From Lentisphaerota bacterium (GTDB lineage Bacteria > Verrucomicrobiota > Lentisphaeria > Victivallales > Victivallaceae), in NCBI GenBank assembly GCA_015061775.1, contig SUVY01000001.1:54700-118699 (forward strand): a DNA stretch of 64,000 bases, given 5' to 3'. How positions within the stretch are numbered: the stretch's first letter is position 1; each line of letters opens with the position of its first letter. A program made the position numbers and the translations under genes. Shown here in pieces: positions 10,661 to 20,155 of this stretch. The notes below the pieces were generated by a model. It was not told the origin of the DNA, did not search any database, and was given only the letters and a program-made list of their open reading frames with translations.

Positions 10661-10688
10661 TTGCAAAATCCTGTAATCGTGCTATATT
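10661..10688 (+). promoter_or_regulatory. Predicted sigma70-type promoter of hflX (TTGCAA-16-TATATT)
   Basis: -35/-10 hexamers with 16 nt spacing in the intergenic gap before hflX. Confidence 0.6.
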
Positions 10689-10725
10689 TTCTGCCGCAAC
10701 AGCAAATATTTAAACCGGAGTGAAA

Positions 10726-12015
10726 ATGATTGAAGTTGCATCAGAGTTCGCGGGACCGACACGCAGAGCCATGCTGGTCGGACTCGCTTCTAAAGATGAT
10801 GATATTCAACAGATATCCGAGCAGCTCGATGAGCTGGCGGAACTGGTGAAGAATCTCAATATCATTCCGCTTGAACCGGAGATAGTCAAGGTACGCGAGT
10901 ACCATGTCCGATACCGCATGGGAACAGGTAAAGCTGAAGAAGTTGCACAGCTCGCGCAGGAGTGCGAAGCCGATTTAGTTGTATTTGACAGCGATCTGAC
11001 TCCTTCGCAGCAGCGAAACTGGGAGAAGCTGGTCAAAGCTCCTGTTATCGGAAGGGAAGAGGTCATTCTCGATATTTTTGCTGAACGGGCTCAGACCAGA
11101 GAAGCTGTGCTGCAGGTGGAGCTTGCCAGAAGCAAATATTACCTTCCGCGTCTCACTAAAGCGTGGGGTCACTTTTCCCGCCAACGCGGAGGAAGTGCAA
11201 CCAACCGCGGAGAAGGTGAGGCCCAGATCGAAACAGACCGCCGTTTGTTGAGAAACCGTATCCGTCAGCTCGAAGAAGAGCTTGCTCTGGTTCGGAAACA
11301 GCGCGGTGTCCAGCGAAAAGCGCGCAACCGAAAACCTGTTGTGCAAGGGGCGATCGTAGGTTATACCAATGTCGGCAAGTCAAGCTTGCTCAAAGCTCTT
11401 TCCGGAACAGATATATTTGTCAAAGATCAGCTTTTTGCAACCCTCGATCCGGTTTCCCGTAAAATCAAACTTGATGGAAATATAGATGTAGTATTGACCG
11501 ATACAGTAGGTTTTATCCGCAAACTTCCTCATTCGCTTGTTGAAGCATTCAAATCTACTCTTGAAGAGGCGGTGCTGGCGGATTTTCTGCTGCTTGTACT
11601 CGATATATCCTCTCCGGATCTCGACAACGAGTGGGAGACCACCATGGGAGTTCTGAAAGAGCTCGGAGCTGATGAAAAACGTATTGCAGTGGTATTCAAC
11701 AAGATCGACCGCATAGACCGTGAACGTGATGCTGTTCTGTTGTCACGGCTCAACGGATTGTTTCCGCAGGCGGTGTATGTCTCTGCGGCGACCGGAGAGG
11801 GAATGGATGATTTACTGGCAACACTTTCTGCTTTGAGCAGCAATGACCGCAAACTTCTTTCTGCGGTGATAACTCCTGACCGCTATGATTTGATCGCTTT
11901 CGCGCGTGCCAATGCCCAGATATACAGCGAAGAATATACCGAGGATGGGGCGTTGAAGATAGTTTTTGCTATTGAAGATAAATATCGTAATAAATATACG
12001 GATTACTTAATATGA
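10726..12015 (+). CDS. hflX: GTPase HflX
   Basis: VGYTNVGKSSLLKALSG P-loop, DTVGFIRKLPHSLVEAFKSTLEE, glycine-rich N domain; start likely ATG 10726 (ORF track gives 10720). Confidence 0.94.
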   Translation: MIEVASEFAGPTRRAMLVGLASKDDDIQQISEQLDELAELVKNLNIIPLEPEIVKVREYHVRYRMGTGKAEEVAQLAQECEADLVVFDSDLTPSQQRNWEKLVKAPVIGREEVILDIFAERAQTREAVLQVELARSKYYLPRLTKAWGHFSRQRGGSATNRGEGEAQIETDRRLLRNRIRQLEEELALVRKQRGVQRKARNRKPVVQGAIVGYTNVGKSSLLKALSGTDIFVKDQLFATLDPVSRKIKLDGNIDVVLTDTVGFIRKLPHSLVEAFKSTLEEAVLADFLLLVLDISSPDLDNEWETTMGVLKELGADEKRIAVVFNKIDRIDRERDAVLLSRLNGLFPQAVYVSAATGEGMDDLLATLSALSSNDRKLLSAVITPDRYDLIAFARANAQIYSEEYTEDGALKIVFAIEDKYRNKYTDYLI

Positions 12016-15000
12016 AACATTTGATGAGAACAGCAATATGTGCCCTGGCATTACTGATGTTTTCCCTCAAAGCATCTCCGTCTCCGTGGGATTCATGGAG
12101 AAGCGCATACAGCTGCTTTGAGCAGGGCGAAAGTTACCGTGACAAAGGCGATTATATCCAAGCTTTGAAAAGTTTTGAAGAGGCTCTTCAAAATTACCGT
12201 GCAGTCAAGCGGGCAAGACCCGATTGGAACCAGCGCGTTATAAACATGCGTATCGAACGCTGCAGAACCGAGTGTGAAAAAATGCGCCGTTTGCTCGGCA
12301 AAAACGCTCCGGAGGCAGCCGGAACCGGTCGCAAGCCTGCGGCTGAAGTGATTCCTGAGCTTCCGCAGAAGTCTGGTGACAGCGTTGAGCTCCGAGACGC
12401 CCGTACCAAACTTCAACAGGCCGCTCTTGAATTGCGCGACTTGCGCCGTCAGCAGGAGACGACAAAAAAATACGAAACCGAGATAGCCAACCTGATGCGC
12501 GATCTGCGTATTTCCAAGGAGGAAAACGCTCTGTTGACCAGGCGGTACAAGATGCTCGAAGAGAAGCTCGGCAATCCAGACTCCGGAAGTGATAAACTGA
12601 AAAATCAGCTCGCCGAAGCGGAAATGCGCTATCAACGGCTGAAAAAGCAGTATGACAGTACAGTTTTGAGACTGCGTTCACTCGAAGAGAGCAATCTGAA
12701 TCAGGCAGGTTTACATAAAGCTGCTGAAAATGCGGTTATAAAACTTCGTGATGAAAATGAAAAACTCAGAAAAACAATGGCTGATATACGCAGCCAGAGC
12801 AACGAGTATGAGAGCCGAATAAAGATTTTACAGCACGATCTAAAAGAGTCCCAGCGTCGTTTGCAGGAGCAGGAAAACATCTCAGCAGCTTCCCAACAGG
12901 GGGCAAAAAGCTCAGGAGAAGAGGTTGCCCGTTTGAAGGCCGCTGTCGAGCGTCAAACCCTTCTGTTACGTGACGCAGTCAAAAAACAAAGTGAGCTTGA
13001 GCAGAAACTTGCCGCGAGCCAAAGCAGTATGAGCGAACTTGAAAGCAAATACAAGTCCACCCGTGAGCTTTTGGAGCACGAACGCAGAACTGCCGGAATA
13101 ACTGCCAAAGAACTTGAACAGCTGCGCAAAATAAAAAACTCTCTTGAAAGCGAACTTGCCAGAGTTTCCGACGATCTGAATAAGAGTGAAAAACGCATAT
13201 CAGACCGCAACAGTAAGGATTTTATTGCTCTGACTAAGGCTGAAAAACAGATTCGTGAACTTCAGGCAGAGATCGATCGGGCAAAGCAGGACAGTATCAA
13301 ATTCAAAGTAAACAGCGAAGACAGCAAAAAGGAGGTTGCCAAGCTTTCCAAGGCTCTCGACGCCGCAAAGATCGAGCTGAGACGTATTACAGCTGAACGC
13401 AATATGCTTGCCGAACAGGAGTCAAAACAGCGCGCCCGTTTGGTCAAACTCGAAGATGCGGCGGCTGATTTGGCAAAGCTCCGCAAGAATTTTGAGGCAC
13501 TTTCGGCAGAAAACAGAGAGAACCGCAGAGTTATAGAAGCTTCCAAGCCGCGTGAGGCTGAAATCACCCGCATCAAACTGCGTCTCGCTGAGCTTGACCG
13601 TCTCAATGATAAACTCAACCGTGAACAGCGGCTGAATGAGGAGCTTAAAAGCGTAAACCGCAAACTCGAAAAAGAGCTTGCGGAAACAGCTAATGTACGC
13701 AATGAGTTTTATGCTGCACGTAAACGGCTTACTGAACTTGAACCGCTTACTGCTGAAGTCGAAAGGCTGAAAAAGCTTAATGCCGAACTTGCAGATGCTA
13801 AAAAATTTGAACCTCAAGTCGTTGCACTTCAAGCGAAACTTGCCAGTCTGGAGCCTATGATAAAAGAACTTGACTCTTTGCGTAAGTTGAACCGGCGGAT
13901 GATTTCCGACCGCAACGAACTTGAAAAAGAGGTTTCACGTATCCGCAATATGCATACCGGAACTCAGTTGCTCGAAAATGAGCTTAAGGAGTTGCGCAAA
14001 CGGTATGATAAACTTGCTTCCGTAAAAAATGAAGTAGAAGCTCGTTGCGAACAGTTGTTGACCAGACTTGCCGCGCTTGAAAGCATCGAGAAAGATTATG
14101 AACACCAGAAGAGGGTAAACCGGCAGCTTGTTGCGTCTATTCCTGCTCCGGAAGAGATGACGAAACTTCGTGCCGCAAAGCATAAGGCTGATGAGCTGGA
14201 AAAGGCTCTTGCTGCCCAGCGTGATTACTCCAAAGGTCTGAGCGAGGTCAACAAAAAGATGCAAGGCGAGCTTTCGCATTTACGTCTTGTTGTGGCTGAG
14301 CTGCGCCAGAAGCATGGAAAAGATTTTTTAGCCGGTACAGGTGTTTCAGTTGACGATATTCCTGTTTCAGAAAGTGCCAAATTCAAAAAATATGAACTTG
14401 AGATATCTAATTTGAAACAGCAGCTTGCTGCGGCGGCAGAGAGAGAAAAGCAGATTTCAAGCCAACAGAATTTTGACTATGGTAAAGTGAAGAATATACT
14501 CTCTGGAAACTCTTCCGGAGGCGGACGCCAGGTGTCTGCGCTTGAAGCAAGATGTATCGAGCTCGAAAGTGAGTTGAAAAAGAACAACCAGGAACTTGCC
14601 CGTTTGAGAAATGATATCAGGAGAGTTGAACAAATACAAAGCGAGCTTGCCCTGTTGAAAAAGCGCAATTCCGACTTGAGCGATGAGAACAACAGCCTCA
14701 AGGGAAAAATGCGGACTGCGGATGCCTCTTCGACTGAGCTTGAGCGTCTCAGGAATGAGGCAGCGAATCTCCGCAAACTGCTGGTGGATTTTGAAAAGGC
14801 AAAGCGTGCTGAAAGCGAACTTGCTCAGCTCAAACTCAAATATTCCGAGTTTGATCAGCTCAAGGAGGAGCTCGCACGTGTAAACCGTCTCAACCGCGAA
14901 CTTTATGCCAGACGCGATGTGCTTGAGAAAGAGTTGCGTGAGCGTCCGAGATATGGAGTTGGCAGAGTGAATGCTCCAGTTATCAAGGTCAAGGGCAAGC

Positions 15001-15974
15001 CTGAAGACTTCACCAACTCAGGTAAGATCGCAGAGGCAGATGGAAATCTTGAACTGGCAATGTGGAATTTTGAAGAAGCTCTCAAAATAGATCCTGCATA
15101 TCCCGAAGCGATAAAACGCGCGGCATCTCTTGCTCTGCGCCGCGGAGATTTTGCGAGAAGCAGCGAATTATACTCCATCATGCGGGAAAAAGATCCCGCC
15201 AACCGCAAACTTGCCTTTGAATTGGCAAAATCATACGCAGGTGAGCAGCGGTACGGAAATGCTCTTGCCATCCTCGAAAGCATGAGAGCCCACCGGGTAA
15301 ATGATCCGGAGTTTCAGGAGATTATTTCTGATGTGTATTTCGGCAGCGGAAGATTTGCGGACGCCGAACAATGCATCAAGATGGCTATACGTTTGAAAAA
15401 GAACTCTCCTGAGTTGAAAATAAAACTTGCCAAAATCATCGTAAAGAGTTCGTCCTCCCGCCTTACTGAGGCAGCGTCCATATACGAGGAGGCTCGAGCC
15501 ATGGGAGCTTCGGCTGATATAGACCTTGAACCCAAACTCGGAAAAATGCTCGATGAACGCAGCGAGTTTGAGCGTTTCCTTTTCGAGGCAGCCCGGGAGG
15601 CGCAGAGCAACAAAGATTGGCAGGGAAGTCAATGGTACTACCGGCAGCTGATCGAGTTGGGTAAAAACCTGGATAAGTACATTCCGCGGCTCGCTTTTGC
15701 CCGATATATGTGCAATGATCCGGCAGCAGTTGAAACGATATCATTCAACAGCAAGAGTCCGCTCGGAAATATTGTGCTGACACTTATACATCTGAAAAAC
15801 AATGACATCAAGCAGGCCGTTCTGGCCGCCAAAGAGGCAAAATTCCTGAACAAAGGCAAACCGGTTGAGATTCCGGATGACTGGCACGAGCTTGCTGTTG
15901 AGCTGAAATTGCGCCTTGACGGAGCAAAAGGTGAGGCATTAAAGGTTATTTCCTCTAATTTTACTGTAAAATGA
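12012..15974 (+). CDS. Exported giant coiled-coil/TPR protein (1320 aa)
   Basis: N-terminal signal peptide-like segment, TPR-like helices, ~900 aa heptad-rich coiled coil, C-terminal TPR array (LELAMWNFEEALKIDPAYPEAIKRAASLALRRGDFARSSELY). Confidence 0.85.
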   Translation: MKHLMRTAICALALLMFSLKASPSPWDSWRSAYSCFEQGESYRDKGDYIQALKSFEEALQNYRAVKRARPDWNQRVINMRIERCRTECEKMRRLLGKNAPEAAGTGRKPAAEVIPELPQKSGDSVELRDARTKLQQAALELRDLRRQQETTKKYETEIANLMRDLRISKEENALLTRRYKMLEEKLGNPDSGSDKLKNQLAEAEMRYQRLKKQYDSTVLRLRSLEESNLNQAGLHKAAENAVIKLRDENEKLRKTMADIRSQSNEYESRIKILQHDLKESQRRLQEQENISAASQQGAKSSGEEVARLKAAVERQTLLLRDAVKKQSELEQKLAASQSSMSELESKYKSTRELLEHERRTAGITAKELEQLRKIKNSLESELARVSDDLNKSEKRISDRNSKDFIALTKAEKQIRELQAEIDRAKQDSIKFKVNSEDSKKEVAKLSKALDAAKIELRRITAERNMLAEQESKQRARLVKLEDAAADLAKLRKNFEALSAENRENRRVIEASKPREAEITRIKLRLAELDRLNDKLNREQRLNEELKSVNRKLEKELAETANVRNEFYAARKRLTELEPLTAEVERLKKLNAELADAKKFEPQVVALQAKLASLEPMIKELDSLRKLNRRMISDRNELEKEVSRIRNMHTGTQLLENELKELRKRYDKLASVKNEVEARCEQLLTRLAALESIEKDYEHQKRVNRQLVASIPAPEEMTKLRAAKHKADELEKALAAQRDYSKGLSEVNKKMQGELSHLRLVVAELRQKHGKDFLAGTGVSVDDIPVSESAKFKKYELEISNLKQQLAAAAEREKQISSQQNFDYGKVKNILSGNSSGGGRQVSALEARCIELESELKKNNQELARLRNDIRRVEQIQSELALLKKRNSDLSDENNSLKGKMRTADASSTELERLRNEAANLRKLLVDFEKAKRAESELAQLKLKYSEFDQLKEELARVNRLNRELYARRDVLEKELRERPRYGVGRVNAPVIKVKGKPEDFTNSGKIAEADGNLELAMWNFEEALKIDPAYPEAIKRAASLALRRGDFARSSELYSIMREKDPANRKLAFELAKSYAGEQRYGNALAILESMRAHRVNDPEFQEIISDVYFGSGRFADAEQCIKMAIRLKKNSPELKIKLAKIIVKSSSSRLTEAASIYEEARAMGASADIDLEPKLGKMLDERSEFERFLFEAAREAQSNKDWQGSQWYYRQLIELGKNLDKYIPRLAFARYMCNDPAAVETISFNSKSPLGNIVLTLIHLKNNDIKQAVLAAKEAKFLNKGKPVEIPDDWHELAVELKLRLDGAKGEALKVISSNFTVK

Positions 15975-15975
15975 C

Positions 15976-16003
15976 TTGATATTGCCGGGAAGTCGGCTAT
16001 ATT
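15976..16003 (+). promoter_or_regulatory. Predicted promoter of ferredoxin gene (TTGATA-16-TATATT)
   Basis: Hexamers with 16 nt spacing upstream of 16037. Confidence 0.55.
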
Positions 16004-16036
16004 ATAGTTAGTTCAACCATTAACAAGGAGAAAAAA

Positions 16037-16207
16037 ATGGCTGCTAAAGTTGACAAAGAGAAATGCGTCGGATGCGAGAGCTGCGTTGGAGCTTGCCCCG
16101 TCGGTGCTATCGCTGTTGCTGATGGCGCTGCCCAGATTGATGAGAGCAACTGCATCGAGTGCGGAGCCTGCGTTGGCGAGTGCCCGACCGAGGCCATCAG
16201 CCTCTAA
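16037..16207 (+). CDS. 2[4Fe-4S] ferredoxin, 56 aa (absent from the supplied ORF track)
   Basis: Own translation: MAAKVDKEKCVGCESCVGACPVGAIAVADGAAQIDESNCIECGACVGECPTEAISL; two CxxCxxCxxxCP motifs; RBS aaggag. Confidence 0.96.
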   Translation: MAAKVDKEKCVGCESCVGACPVGAIAVADGAAQIDESNCIECGACVGECPTEAISL

Positions 16208-16233
16208 GTTGTTCATCAACTGAATAGCAATGG

Positions 16234-16275
16234 TCACCAAGTCCAGAAAATCGGATTTGGTGACTTTTGTTTTTT
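16234..16275 (+). terminator. Rho-independent terminator after ferredoxin
   Basis: tcaccaagtcc-agaaaatc-ggatttggtga stem (one G-U) followed by T-rich tract. Confidence 0.85.
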
Positions 16276-16301
16276 ACAGGAAATATGAAAATGAAAGTTA
16301 A

Positions 16302-16477
16302 TGTCTCAAATGTTGTGAGACAATCAGAACGGCGGCGGCGCCCCGCGGTCAATCTCGCGCCTTGCATCTGCGCCGCGGCGGTCGTGTACAGAAGTACACT
16401 CCCTTGCTGTGCTCAATGCAAAACGCGACCTTGCCTCGCGGATGCATCCACCGATGCTGACAAGCGTTTTGCGTATG
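16302..16477. other. GC-rich, palindrome-dense non-coding element of unknown nature
   Basis: Hairpins tgtctca/tgagaca, gtgtac-agaa-gtacac, gcaaaacgc/gcgttttgc; no plausible CDS; lies between a terminator and a promoter. Confidence 0.5.
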
Positions 16478-16506
16478 TTGACAAAACATATCTTATGTGT
16501 TATATT
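16478..16506 (+). promoter_or_regulatory. Predicted strong promoter of pepT (TTGACA-17-TATATT)
   Basis: Consensus -35, 17 nt spacer, TATATT -10. Confidence 0.75.
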
Positions 16507-16575
16507 TAAGCGTATAGCAGAATATTGTTTATCATCTGTTTCGAAAAGTTTTCACAAAAATTGGGACAATACCAA

Positions 16576-17814
16576 ATGAAAAGTGTTGAAGAGCGTTTTT
16601 TGAAATACGTATCATTTGATACTCAGTCTGATGAAAACAGTTTATCAACTCCTTCAACTGAAAAGCAGTTCCGGCTTGCGGAGTACATCGTCGATGAGTT
16701 GAGAACTCTCGGCATCAAAGCTGTCCTGACTGATAAATGTTATGTGTATGCCTCAATTCCGGCAACACGCGGATATGAAAACGTTCCTGCATTGGGATTT
16801 ATTGCCCACCTTGATACCTCTGATGCCGAATCAGGAGCAAACATCAAGCCGCAGATAATCAAAAGCTGGGATGGAAATGCGATAGCTCTCGGTAAATCCG
16901 GTCTGGAGCTTACTCCGCATAAACACCTTGCAGGTCATACCATCATCACCACCGATGGAACTACTCTGCTTGGAGCCGATGATAAGAGCGGTATCGCAGC
17001 CATCATGACCGCCGCAGAGCGGGTCGTGTCCTCAACACTTCCGCACGGAAAGATATGTATAGGCTTTACTCCGGATGAAGAGATCGGAAGGGGAGCCGAC
17101 TTTTTTGATATCGGACTATTCGAAGCTGATTTTGCTTATACCGCAGACGGCGGTGCTCCAGAACTTATTGAAAAAGAGAATTTCAATGCCGCAGCGGCAA
17201 CCGTGATGTTCAAAGGAATGTCTGCTCATCCCGGATCAGCCAAAAACGCTATGCTGAACGCCCAGCGAGTTGCGATGGAGTTTTATTCGATGCTTCCGGC
17301 AGATGAGATTCCGGAAAAGACATCCGACCGCCAGGGATTTTATCACTTGACGCACTCTTCCGGAACGGTCTCAGCTTTTGAGCAGCACTATATTATCCGC
17401 GATCATGACGCAGAGCTTTTTGAAAACCGTAAGCGAGTGATGTGTGAGTGTGCGGAAAAACTTAACGCAAAATATAGCTCTGGAACAGTTGAGTTGAAGA
17501 TACGCGAACAATACCGCAACATGGCGGAGGTCATTGACAAGTATCCATTTCTGGTAGAGAAAGCGAAACAAGCGATATCCGACGCAGGACTTGTTCCGAT
17601 AGAGAATCCGATACGCGGAGGAACCGACGGAGCGCGGCTTTCCTTCATGGGTCTTCCGTGCCCCAATCTCGGCTACGGAGCCTACAACGCCCACAGCGTT
17701 ATGGAATACGCCGATGTCGAAGGTATGAACAAAGTATGTGATATAATCATCAATCTGATATCTTCATTTGCTACCGATCAGCATCCGAAAAAAAAGAGAA
17801 AACACGTTAAGTAA
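16576..17814 (+). CDS. pepT: Peptidase T (tripeptide aminopeptidase)
   Basis: GFIAHLDTSDAESGANIKPQII, GADDKSGIAAIM, GFTPDEEIGRGADFFD, PIRGGTDGARLSFMGLPCPNLGYGAYNAHS. Confidence 0.95.
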   Translation: MKSVEERFLKYVSFDTQSDENSLSTPSTEKQFRLAEYIVDELRTLGIKAVLTDKCYVYASIPATRGYENVPALGFIAHLDTSDAESGANIKPQIIKSWDGNAIALGKSGLELTPHKHLAGHTIITTDGTTLLGADDKSGIAAIMTAAERVVSSTLPHGKICIGFTPDEEIGRGADFFDIGLFEADFAYTADGGAPELIEKENFNAAAATVMFKGMSAHPGSAKNAMLNAQRVAMEFYSMLPADEIPEKTSDRQGFYHLTHSSGTVSAFEQHYIIRDHDAELFENRKRVMCECAEKLNAKYSSGTVELKIREQYRNMAEVIDKYPFLVEKAKQAISDAGLVPIENPIRGGTDGARLSFMGLPCPNLGYGAYNAHSVMEYADVEGMNKVCDIIINLISSFATDQHPKKKRKHVK

Positions 17815-17822
17815 TAAAATAT

Positions 17823-17850
17823 TTGCATTTTATTTTTTTTGTGCTATATT
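17823..17850 (+). promoter_or_regulatory. Predicted promoter upstream of the structured RNA/SPFH gene (TTGCAT-16-TATATT)
   Basis: Hexamers with 16 nt spacing. Confidence 0.6.
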
Positions 17851-17950
17851 AGAAAAAATCGATTTATAACAACCATTGGAGATGTATAAAATTACATAAT
17901 TTGAAAAAATACAAAAATACAATAATACAATATAATTAAGACATATTGTC

Positions 17951-18104
17951 TTGCAGGTTATTGCATCAGAAAACGCCAAAATTGAACAATAAAACCTGAC
18001 AGCAAGATAGTGTGCCCCATGGGACCATGGGCGCTCTCTATTTGTGTGGGTTTTATGGGCATTGGCGTGCCTCTGATGCATATGCAATTGGAGGGCGCTT
18101 TTTT
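17951..18104 (+). ncRNA. Candidate structured RNA: long rod with central bubble plus overlapping terminator hairpin; 6S-like or leader/attenuator
   Basis: Helices ttgca/tgcaa, tgcatcaga/tctgatgca, acgccaa/ttggcgt, ataaaacc/ggttttat, agatag/ctattt, gtgccc/gggcgc nest in order; 3' gcgtgcctc...gagggcgc + T6. Confidence 0.55.
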
Positions 18105-18147
18105 GTTGCCCGAAATGTCGATCAATAACAACAGGAGGGATCTGATT

Positions 18148-19362
18148 ATGAGAATTATTGATGTTGTGCAATGGGATACAATGCCCGGGATTTTTGCCTG
18201 GCGTTATCCGGAAAACGAATTGAATACAAAAACTCAGTTGATAGTTCGAGAAGATCAGGAAGCTGTGTTGTTTAATTCCGGGCAGGCTTTCGGACCGTTT
18301 GGTCCGGGACGTCATGTGTTGAATACCTCAAATTATCCGGTGCTTACCTCGTTGGTAAAAACTGTCACGGGTGGACGTTCTCCTTTTTCTGCAGAAGTAT
18401 GGTTTGTTTCCAAAGCTTTTAAGCTGGATATCAAATGGGGAACCGGAACCCCAATTCAGGTTGAAGATCCAAAATATCATATAATGTTGCCGGTACGCGC
18501 ATTTGGGCAGTATGGACTGGTAGTAAAAGATACATCTAAATTTCTTATCAAAATGATGGGAATGGTTCCGACATTCAGCGAACAGGTTCTCGCCAATTAC
18601 TTCAAGGGCATTGTCCTTACTGTGAGCAAATCCATGATTGCTAAATATCTGGTTGAGAATGGTATTTCTATTTTGCAGATGTCCGTGTATCTTCAGGAAA
18701 TATCAGACGGTATCGAAGCCCGGGTACTCAATGAATTGGAAGATTATGGTATGTCGTTAGTGAATTTTACCGTAAACTCTATTTCCACAGACGAGGAAAA
18801 TCCAGCTGTTATACAACTTCGCAATGCGCTGTCAAAAAAAGCAGAGATGGATATCATCGGATATACATACAAAGAAGAGCGGTCGTTTGATACTGTTGAA
18901 GCTGCTGCCGCTAACGAGGGTAGCGGAAATATTATGAATGTCGGTACAGGTTTAGGCATGGGGGTTGCATTAGGCGGACACGTCGGTAATATGATGAATA
19001 ATCTTGCTGATAACATAAGTGTTTCATCCAACAGCAAAACGTGTCCGGCGTGTAACAAATCTATTGATGGAAATAGTATGTTTTGTCCCCATTGCGGTAA
19101 ATCGACAACAAAAGATGATAATACAGTATGCAGTAAATGCGGAAATAAAATGAATGCAGACTGCAAATTTTGTCCAAGTTGTGGAGCTCCAAATGCAAAA
19201 TTGAGCAGCACCAAATGTCCGGTTTGCAATGCAGTTGTGACAAAGGAAATGAAATTCTGTGGTTCATGCGGAACAGTTTTGGTCAAAAAATGTCCGAATT
19301 GCAATAGCGAAGTTAGTGACGGAAGTAAATTTTGCAACGAATGCGGAACTCAAATAAAGTAA
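18148..19362 (+). CDS. SPFH-domain protein with C-terminal zinc ribbons (YdjI-like)
   Basis: MRIIDVVQWDTMPGIFAWRYPENELNTKTQLIVREDQEAVLFNSGQ...; four CxxC...CxxCG modules at C-terminus; RBS caggaggg; upstream ORF-track start 18010 lies inside the RNA candidate. Confidence 0.88.
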   Translation: MRIIDVVQWDTMPGIFAWRYPENELNTKTQLIVREDQEAVLFNSGQAFGPFGPGRHVLNTSNYPVLTSLVKTVTGGRSPFSAEVWFVSKAFKLDIKWGTGTPIQVEDPKYHIMLPVRAFGQYGLVVKDTSKFLIKMMGMVPTFSEQVLANYFKGIVLTVSKSMIAKYLVENGISILQMSVYLQEISDGIEARVLNELEDYGMSLVNFTVNSISTDEENPAVIQLRNALSKKAEMDIIGYTYKEERSFDTVEAAAANEGSGNIMNVGTGLGMGVALGGHVGNMMNNLADNISVSSNSKTCPACNKSIDGNSMFCPHCGKSTTKDDNTVCSKCGNKMNADCKFCPSCGAPNAKLSSTKCPVCNAVVTKEMKFCGSCGTVLVKKCPNCNSEVSDGSKFCNECGTQIK

Positions 19363-19369
19363 CCGGAGC

Positions 19370-20056
19370 ATGTTTATGTTTGGTAAAAGACGTTTTTGGA
19401 TTTCAGTCATTACGGTTTTAACAGCTGCTGTTACGTTTTATATTTCAAGGAAATTGACAGCGGTATATAACGTAAACTACTGGTATTCCGTCAGCAGTAT
19501 TATAATCAGCGAACTGTTGCTGGGACTTTCGTCTGCGGAACTTATGAAAACAGATGAGCGCGCGATGCCGTTGCGCTTGGGTAATATAATTGTTTCCTCT
19601 CTGTATTTGATATTTACCTTGACATCGTCATTGCTTCTGGTGGGAAATATTCCAGAAAATTATTTGCAGATAATTCATGTCGCTGCGCTTCTGTTTGTAA
19701 TAATTTTTCATATACTGTACGGAATTGCCCATTTTTCAGTTACGGAAAATGAGAATTTGCAGAAGAATGCTTTTCTATTGAAGAAAGACATTACAGTAAA
19801 GCTGTCTAAATTCAAAAGTATGCATTATGATTGGTTCAGTTCAAACACAGCTTTGCAAAGGCGTTTTTTGTCGCTTCAGGAAAGTGTCAGGTTTTCCGCT
19901 GAAAGTTTCAGGGGAACAGAAGATTTTGATAATCAGGTATCTGAAACTATTGGCGAATTGATGAGAACGACATGTATTGAAGACGCGTTAGCAGTTATCG
20001 AGCGCGCAGAAAATTACGTGAAGTTGCGGAACGATGCAATCAAGGAAATGCGCTGA
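19370..20056 (+). CDS. Multi-pass membrane protein with cytosolic helical C-terminus, unknown function
   Basis: Several TM segments in first ~120 aa; RBS-spaced after SPFH gene. Confidence 0.7.
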   Translation: MFMFGKRRFWISVITVLTAAVTFYISRKLTAVYNVNYWYSVSSIIISELLLGLSSAELMKTDERAMPLRLGNIIVSSLYLIFTLTSSLLLVGNIPENYLQIIHVAALLFVIIFHILYGIAHFSVTENENLQKNAFLLKKDITVKLSKFKSMHYDWFSSNTALQRRFLSLQESVRFSAESFRGTEDFDNQVSETIGELMRTTCIEDALAVIERAENYVKLRNDAIKEMR

Positions 20057-20155
20057 TTATATTTTTGAAACTTATTATATTTGTTTGACCGTCGGGGGAA
20101 ATATTCCTTCGTAGTTTTAGTGCAATGAAACGTCATTAAAAAGAAAGGAAAAAAA

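Noticed and set aside
12012-15974. Large coiled-coil protein considered as SMC/RecN ATPase
   Set aside because: No Walker A/B or ABC signature in the translation; the ends are TPR-like and an N-terminal signal segment is present.
18010-18147. N-terminal extension of the SPFH ORF (start 18010)
   Set aside because: Overlaps the structured RNA/terminator and has no RBS. ATG at 18148 has a good RBS (aggaggg) and begins the SPFH homology.
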